Assembly (NCBI GenBank): GCA_947243795.1
Contig: OX365938.1
Span: forward strand, 186,001 to 250,000
Direction of reading: 5' to 3'
Length of the DNA: 64,000 nt
Source: Saccharomyces uvarum
Lineage: Eukaryota; Ascomycota; Saccharomycetes; Saccharomycetales; Saccharomycetaceae
In this document: positions 59,974 through 64,000 of the stretch, piece after piece
Position numbering within the stretch: position 1 is the stretch's first letter
Layout of the letters: each line of letters opens with the position of its first letter
Position numbers and translations under genes: made by a program
The notes under the pieces: model-generated
Seen by the model: only the letters and a program-made list of their open reading frames with translations
Told to the model about the DNA's origin: nothing
Databases searched by the model: none

Positions 59974-60096
59974 CTTCCGGTTGCTGCTATATTTCACGAA
60001 CTCTTAAGAACCTGCTGGCGTACCTGATGGCCTGTAACTTGAAGCTACTGTCACTGCGTATTGTATGCATTGTCTTCTTTTTTTTTTTTCACTATT

Positions 60097-60104
60097 GCGA
60101 TGAG
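60097..60104. promoter_or_regulatory. PAC motif GCGATGAG (UTP11/MTC2 divergent promoter)
   Basis: Exact PAC core. A T-tract (60078-60089) lies on the UTP11 side and an A-tract ending in AAATTTC (60114-60127) on the other side, the latter similar to an RRPE. Probably serves UTP11 rather than MTC2. Confidence 0.65.
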
Positions 60105-60272
60105 CTAACTACCAAAAAAAAAAATTTCATCGAAACGTGCGTAATGACAAGCCTTTAAATCCCGAAGGGCTTGATGACATACCATTCAAAACATCATTGC
60201 AATTGTGTACAGCAGTTACAGTATGGTAGAGAGCGGTGTTGTGAGGTGAGTGTGGCAAAAACAGTATTAGTA

Positions 60273-61346
60273 ATGGGCGATCATAGTTTGCCGGATTTCC
60301 AGACCTGTTTGAAGTTTTCTGTTACTGCTAGAAAGAGCTTTCTATGTATGTACAGAGATGGCGTTGCAGACGAAAAATTGGCATCTTCAATGCCCAGCGC
60401 CTGCGATATACAGCTGAAGAGGGCAATCAGCGAAATTTACCCCACTGCAGGGATGAAGGTCACGGTCATGAAGTCGACAACCGAAAGCTTGGATTCACTA
60501 GCAACCACACACGTTCAGGATTTTGAGATTGTTATTATTCCAGACGTCAATTCACTTTCGCGACCAGACCAGGCCAAGTTGGTGAGAGTTATGAGAGAGT
60601 CTGAAATATCAAGTGAGAAGGCACAAGCAGGACGAATATTTATCGGAGTCGTTCACTGGAATAATCAATTACCGCCTTCAAGCGCAACCAAAGATGGAGA
60701 TGATGCAAGTAAGCCAACCCAAAAGACACGAGTCTTTCTACCCGCATGCATACACATAGATGGCTGGCTGAAACATAAATTTTGGTTTGCATGCGCACCG
60801 CCCTATTTGAATTTCGATAGTTCTTCTGAATCAAGCATAAGTACGAGAGCCACCGACCACACGGGAGCGACGGGAGAAGAGGAACAAGAATCTGCAGGGA
60901 AGAGGTCTGTTGTCGTGGACGAGGAGGCAAATTTAGACGATGTCTTTGTGGGGAACAACGTGAAGCGGTACATACTGGACATCATGGTACACTTGCGGAC
61001 GCATCGCTTGACATATAATGCCAAAGCCGGCGGAGTGTATACGAGCTCGCTGGACAGCGTGATATTACTGTCCAGATTGATGAGCTTGCACAGCGGTAGG
61101 ATGTTCGTGTCCCCGTCACATGTCAAGGAAGCGTCGATGTGGTATTTCCCGATGCACTTGGAACTGGTACGGCGTTCATCTATGGACAGCTCCCTGCTGT
61201 ACGGCAGCGACCCCGAGCTGGTAGACGACATGTTAGAGAAACTGGGCAAAATAAAGTTTGAGGAAGTTAATGAGTTTGAAAATCCCCTTTTCTTGGAATC
61301 TCTTGTAGTGAAAAACGTAATAGGCAAAGTCGTGCCGCCTGTATAG
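60273..61346 (+). CDS. MTC2: Mtc2, maintenance-of-telomere-capping protein
   Basis: Protein of unknown biochemical role. The S. cerevisiae gene was named for a genetic interaction with cdc13-1. It is 357 aa (349 in S. cerevisiae). The central part (FEIVIIPDVNSL ... RIFIGVVHW, LKHKFWFACAPPYL) and the C-terminal part (YILDIMVHLRTHRLTYNAKAGGVYT) resemble an AAA/MoxR-like fold with degenerate motifs. I see no clear Walker A. A low-complexity segment around residues 165-230 is the most diverged. The ATG at 60273 (MGDHSLPDFQTC) corresponds to the S. cerevisiae start. An in-frame ATG at 60174 would add 33 residues but lies close to the UTP11 promoter elements. Confidence 0.92.
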   Translation: MGDHSLPDFQTCLKFSVTARKSFLCMYRDGVADEKLASSMPSACDIQLKRAISEIYPTAGMKVTVMKSTTESLDSLATTHVQDFEIVIIPDVNSLSRPDQAKLVRVMRESEISSEKAQAGRIFIGVVHWNNQLPPSSATKDGDDASKPTQKTRVFLPACIHIDGWLKHKFWFACAPPYLNFDSSSESSISTRATDHTGATGEEEQESAGKRSVVVDEEANLDDVFVGNNVKRYILDIMVHLRTHRLTYNAKAGGVYTSSLDSVILLSRLMSLHSGRMFVSPSHVKEASMWYFPMHLELVRRSSMDSSLLYGSDPELVDDMLEKLGKIKFEEVNEFENPLFLESLVVKNVIGKVVPPV

Positions 61347-62698
61347 TTTTATTGATATACTTGAAGCATGTGCTGGCGAACTGTATAAGAATAAGAGACA
61401 TATATACTGGTTTAACGTTTTGTTAAGGGACGGCAGATTTTGAAAAAAAAAAAAAGAGGTTTGGACACCATTTCAAAGGTAATCCCAATATCGAAAAGTA
61501 AGTAAGCAAATGTTGGCCAAGAAAAAGAAAAAGAAAAAGAGAACGCAACACGATAAGCTACAGTGGGTCTCTCGATTGACTTGCGACAAGGTGCTTTCTA
61601 CTTCTCACGGTGGAGCTACTGGCCCTGGCGGCAATGTCAGAAATGGGACCCGCTCAACCTCTGCAGCCTACTGCCAATTCATATGTGCATGCGTCCCATC
61701 GACTAACACATGCAGTTACAAGACACAAAAACAGATGTAAGCTGGCAACTGGTGTAGCAGACAGACAGACAGACGGATGGTGTCTTTCCATTCTACGAAT
61801 ACGATTGCCGCGTCCCCTTTTTTGGGGCGGCTGAGAAAGAGCGCAGTCTGCCCAAATCCTCTCTTAATGCTACTGTTCCTAAAGCTGTTGATTGCCGTCC
61901 TCTTCCGACAGGGCCAGGACAAGGGCCCCTTGCAGCAAGCTTTGAAAACTGGCTAGCGATTAAAGAAGACGAGGAACTCCGGACAGACTCATAAAGCATT
62001 CTCCTGCAACCACGCTCTCCACGACCGGTGTAGAAGAGAGTCGCGATCGCGTTTGTGTCCAACCCACTCACCGCGCCTGTTTTGCGTCACTATGTCATAC
62101 TTGCAACAGTGCAGCGATCGGCGCCACACCGAGGCATGGAGGACGGAAATAGACGGCCCGAGCTTCAGAGTAGCCGAGGTAAATATCACAAACCGCCTTA
62201 GCTCCGAAGGGCAACTCCACAGGCACTAGGTGGGGCCCGGCCAAGGTCGCGAGGCTTGGACCGTGCGCGTTTCGAGCCCACAACACCCAGTGCCATGGCC
62301 GGATCGGGCCATGTGATGGATTTCCGGCCTTCAAGAATGGCGAACGTAAATAGGAGCATGCCACGGACGCTCACTACAGCGGAAATTTCGCGCCTACTGC
62401 CAGAAAATCTGGAACCATCCTTTTTCCTCTTTCTTGGATTTCCCCTTTCGTATTATTGCCCTTCTACAAGTACATTTCGGGAACCGTAGTCGAAGGCCAA
62501 ACTAAAACAGGGCCATGCCCAAAAAACAAGAAAAAAACAACACTCATAAAATCATATATAAACCCTAGCTTCCTGCACCTTCAACAGTCTATTCTCTTGC
62601 ACTTAAGTTTCCCCTTATTCCTTGTTCTTGGCTCTTCTATTGTTAGTATTCATCAAGAAAAAATAACTTCATCACACTCGCTACCTACATATCTAAAA
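61347..62698. other. MTC2-CWP2 intergenic region (CWP2 promoter, GC-rich island)
   Basis: 1.35 kb without a supported gene. A (GAAAAA)n purine run is at 61521-61541 and an (ACAG)n run near 61758-61775. From ~61800 to 62350 base composition is unusually GC-rich for this window. An SCB-type TTTCGCG is at 62386-62392. A TATA box is at 62555-62562. S. cerevisiae has a dubious ORF (YKL097C) in this area. Open frames here look like by-products of the GC content. Confidence 0.5.
62555..62562 (+). promoter_or_regulatory. TATA box of CWP2
   Basis: TATATAAA, 137 bp upstream of the CWP2 ATG, at the usual distance for a strongly expressed, TATA-containing cell-wall gene. Confidence 0.7.
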
Positions 62699-63004
62699 AT
62701 GCAATTCTCTACTGTCGTTTCCGTCGCTTTCGTCGCCTTGGCCAACTTTGTTGCCGCTGAATCTGCTGCCGCCATCTCTCAAATCACTGATGGTCAAATC
62801 CAAGCTACCACTGCTACCACCACTGCTCCAACCACCACTGCTGCTCCATCCACCACTGCTACCACTGCTGCTCCATCTTCCACTGTCGAAACCGTTTCTG
62901 CTTCCAGCACTGAAACCGTTTCTCAACAAACTGAAAACGGTGCTGCTAAGGCCGCTGTCGGTATGGGTGCTGGTGCTCTAGCTGCCGCTGCTTTGTTGTT
63001 GTAA
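62699..63004 (+). CDS. CWP2: GPI-anchored cell-wall mannoprotein Cwp2
   Basis: Major small covalently bound cell-wall protein. It is 101 aa against 92 in S. cerevisiae. The signal peptide (about 1-21) ends FVALANFVAA. SQITDGQIQA is the PIR-type motif that can link to beta-1,3-glucan. A Thr/Ala/Ser-rich O-glycosylated stem follows. QTENGAAKAA holds the likely GPI omega site Asn80, followed by a hydrophobic tail ending ALLL. The added residues lie in the Thr/Ala stem (TTTAAP-type repeats). Codons are strongly biased to preferred ones (GCT, ACC, TCC), as in highly expressed genes. The frame is open upstream to 62456, but the ATG at 62699 has the signal peptide and matches S. cerevisiae. Confidence 0.97.
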   Translation: MQFSTVVSVAFVALANFVAAESAAAISQITDGQIQATTATTTAPTTTAAPSTTATTAAPSSTVETVSASSTETVSQQTENGAAKAAVGMGAGALAAAALLL

Positions 63005-64000
63005 GAAATTTGCTGATTTTCTACAATACGGCTTTTTTCCTATCTTATTCAAAATTTTCGGTTATACTAAGTAAGTGTTTGATTCCTTTTTTCTTTCGTT
63101 AAAATAATGCTATTATTTACATAAAATACTAAATAATTATTTTTTGATATTTAAACTGGTCGATACCCTTAAACACTTTCAACTTTACTTCAATGTCCTC
63201 CCCTCCCTCTCTTAGTCCATTGAATGGAGCGTCAAGAGTAGTCTTCGAGAACACGAATCGCACGTGATCAGGGCACTCACTTTTTTTTTTTCACTTAATT
63301 TAGTCTTGGCCATGCAGGATGATTTTCCTTCTTCCGCGCTTTTAGGTAGACACCATGCACGACGAGCAAACAAAAAGAAACTAGCACAGTCAAGACTGTT
63401 TCAGAGCGCTATCGTCGTCAAGAATGCTTCTTGGCCGGCGTTTTGGCCGGCGTCAACGAGAAAAAACAAAAGAGAAAAGAAAGCTGGGCATTTCTCTTTT
63501 TGTTTTTCTTTTTCCTTCCCTTTAGCCGTCCGTTTCTTGCCAAACACTGAGAATGTGCGGCAAGTTAGGCCGATTTCTTAGAAAAGAGTCGTAACATATC
63601 TTCTCCTTTTCCTCCCCCACTTGCATGCTTCCCTGCTTCAGTGGTCTTTTATTCATAGCGCCGTGGCATCGTGAATGCTTACTCATTATTCACCCAAAAG
63701 TTAAACAGGTTGGCGCGCCTTGCAAGCGTTGAGCGCCAGCCCATAAAACATAGTTGCACGCATATGATCGCGCGACACGCACCTGTAGACTAGCCTTGAA
63801 ATTTCTTAGCTCGGTCGAGCCGGTCAAGAATATATCTTCCTTTTACGTAGTATCAAGCGCTCCCTAAAATCTTGGGACCACGTATGGCCCTCTACAAAGA
63901 TTAGGGTGCGGAGCGAAAAATAGTGTTTCACGCTATTTACCTACATAACTGGGGCAAATCATGCTTCATAACAGTGTGGAAACCAGGACAGGAAAACGCG
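63005..64000. other. Region downstream of CWP2 (towards CWP1)
   Basis: CWP2 terminator, then probably the upstream region of CWP1, which follows CWP2 in S. cerevisiae but lies beyond the window. It has an E-box CACGTG at 63261-63266 and a short GC-rich direct repeat (TTGGCCGGCGT at 63431-63441 and 63443-63453). No gene supported: the open frame at 63264-63581 has no recognisable feature. Confidence 0.5.
63261..63266. promoter_or_regulatory. E-box CACGTG (Cbf1/Pho4 type)
   Basis: On the minus strand it reads GATCACGTG, matching the Cbf1 consensus RTCACRTG. Its target gene is not in the window, so the role is uncertain. Confidence 0.4.

Noticed and set aside
60174-60272. 33-codon N-terminal extension of MTC2 from an upstream ATG
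   Set aside because: It overlaps the short divergent promoter with the UTP11 PAC element, and the S. cerevisiae start is the MGDH Met at 60273.
62456-62698. Upstream extension of the CWP2 frame by 81 codons
   Set aside because: It runs through the TATA box and would bury the signal peptide, which must be N-terminal for secretion.

Overview
This window is nuclear DNA of a budding yeast of the genus Saccharomyces. Gene order and orientation match the left arm of S. cerevisiae chromosome XI from YKL129C to YKL096W-A: MYO3, PMU1, tRNA-Lys(CUU), PGM1, YPK1, RRN3, SSH4, SRP21, DGR2, OAC1, VPH2, tRNA-Ala(AGC), SBA1, PRR1, APN1, RAD27, ABF1, KTI12, HAP4, SLD2, YKL107W, AAT1, SEG2, GFA1, LAP4, HSL1, YPF1, UTP11, MTC2, CWP2. 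The proteins are not identical to S. cerevisiae as I remember it: many substitutions, and length changes in low-complexity regions of SBA1, ABF1, HAP4, CWP2 and YPK1. My inference is a sister species more distant than a S. cerevisiae strain (for example S. mikatae, S. kudriavzevii, S. arboricola or the S. uvarum/eubayanus pair). I cannot settle which from memory. All gene names rest on recalled protein similarity plus synteny.

Layout. 1-5.6 kb: MYO3 (cut by the left edge) and PMU1, both on the minus strand. 5.95-6.7 kb: a Ty3-type sigma LTR with a Ty1/Ty2-type delta LTR nested inside it, directly upstream of tRNA-Lys(CUU). 7.3-16.1 kb: four plus-strand genes (PGM1, YPK1, RRN3, SSH4). 16.3-23.1 kb: SRP21 (minus), DGR2 and OAC1 (plus), VPH2 (minus). 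23.4-29.5 kb: tRNA-Ala(AGC), SBA1 (plus), then PRR1, APN1 and RAD27 (minus). 30.2-42.4 kb: ABF1 (plus), KTI12 (minus), then HAP4, SLD2, YKL107W and AAT1 (plus). HAP4 has a 2.2-kb upstream region holding a GC-rich island and short upstream ORFs. 42.7-51.2 kb: SEG2, GFA1 and LAP4 (minus). 52.4-63.0 kb: HSL1 (plus), YPF1 and UTP11 (minus), MTC2 and CWP2 (plus). The right end is intergenic and lies upstream of where CWP1 would be expected.

There are no operons; neighbours are mostly functionally unrelated. Several promoters carry motifs that fit the gene's role: MCB (ACGCGT) at RAD27 and SLD2, SCB/MCB-type sites at HSL1, PAC and RRPE at the ribosome-biogenesis genes RRN3 and UTP11, an Abf1 site at ABF1 itself, a Leu3-like site at OAC1 and a pheromone response element at GFA1. 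All genes look intact and uninterrupted by introns. Several reading frames can be extended upstream through TTG, GTG or spare ATG codons; I chose the ATG matching the S. cerevisiae start and say so at each gene. I found no undescribed gene system. The most unusual points are the nested LTRs, the four-copy repeat in SBA1, a small possibly conserved ORF upstream of AAT1, and the GC-rich islands at HAP4 and CWP2.
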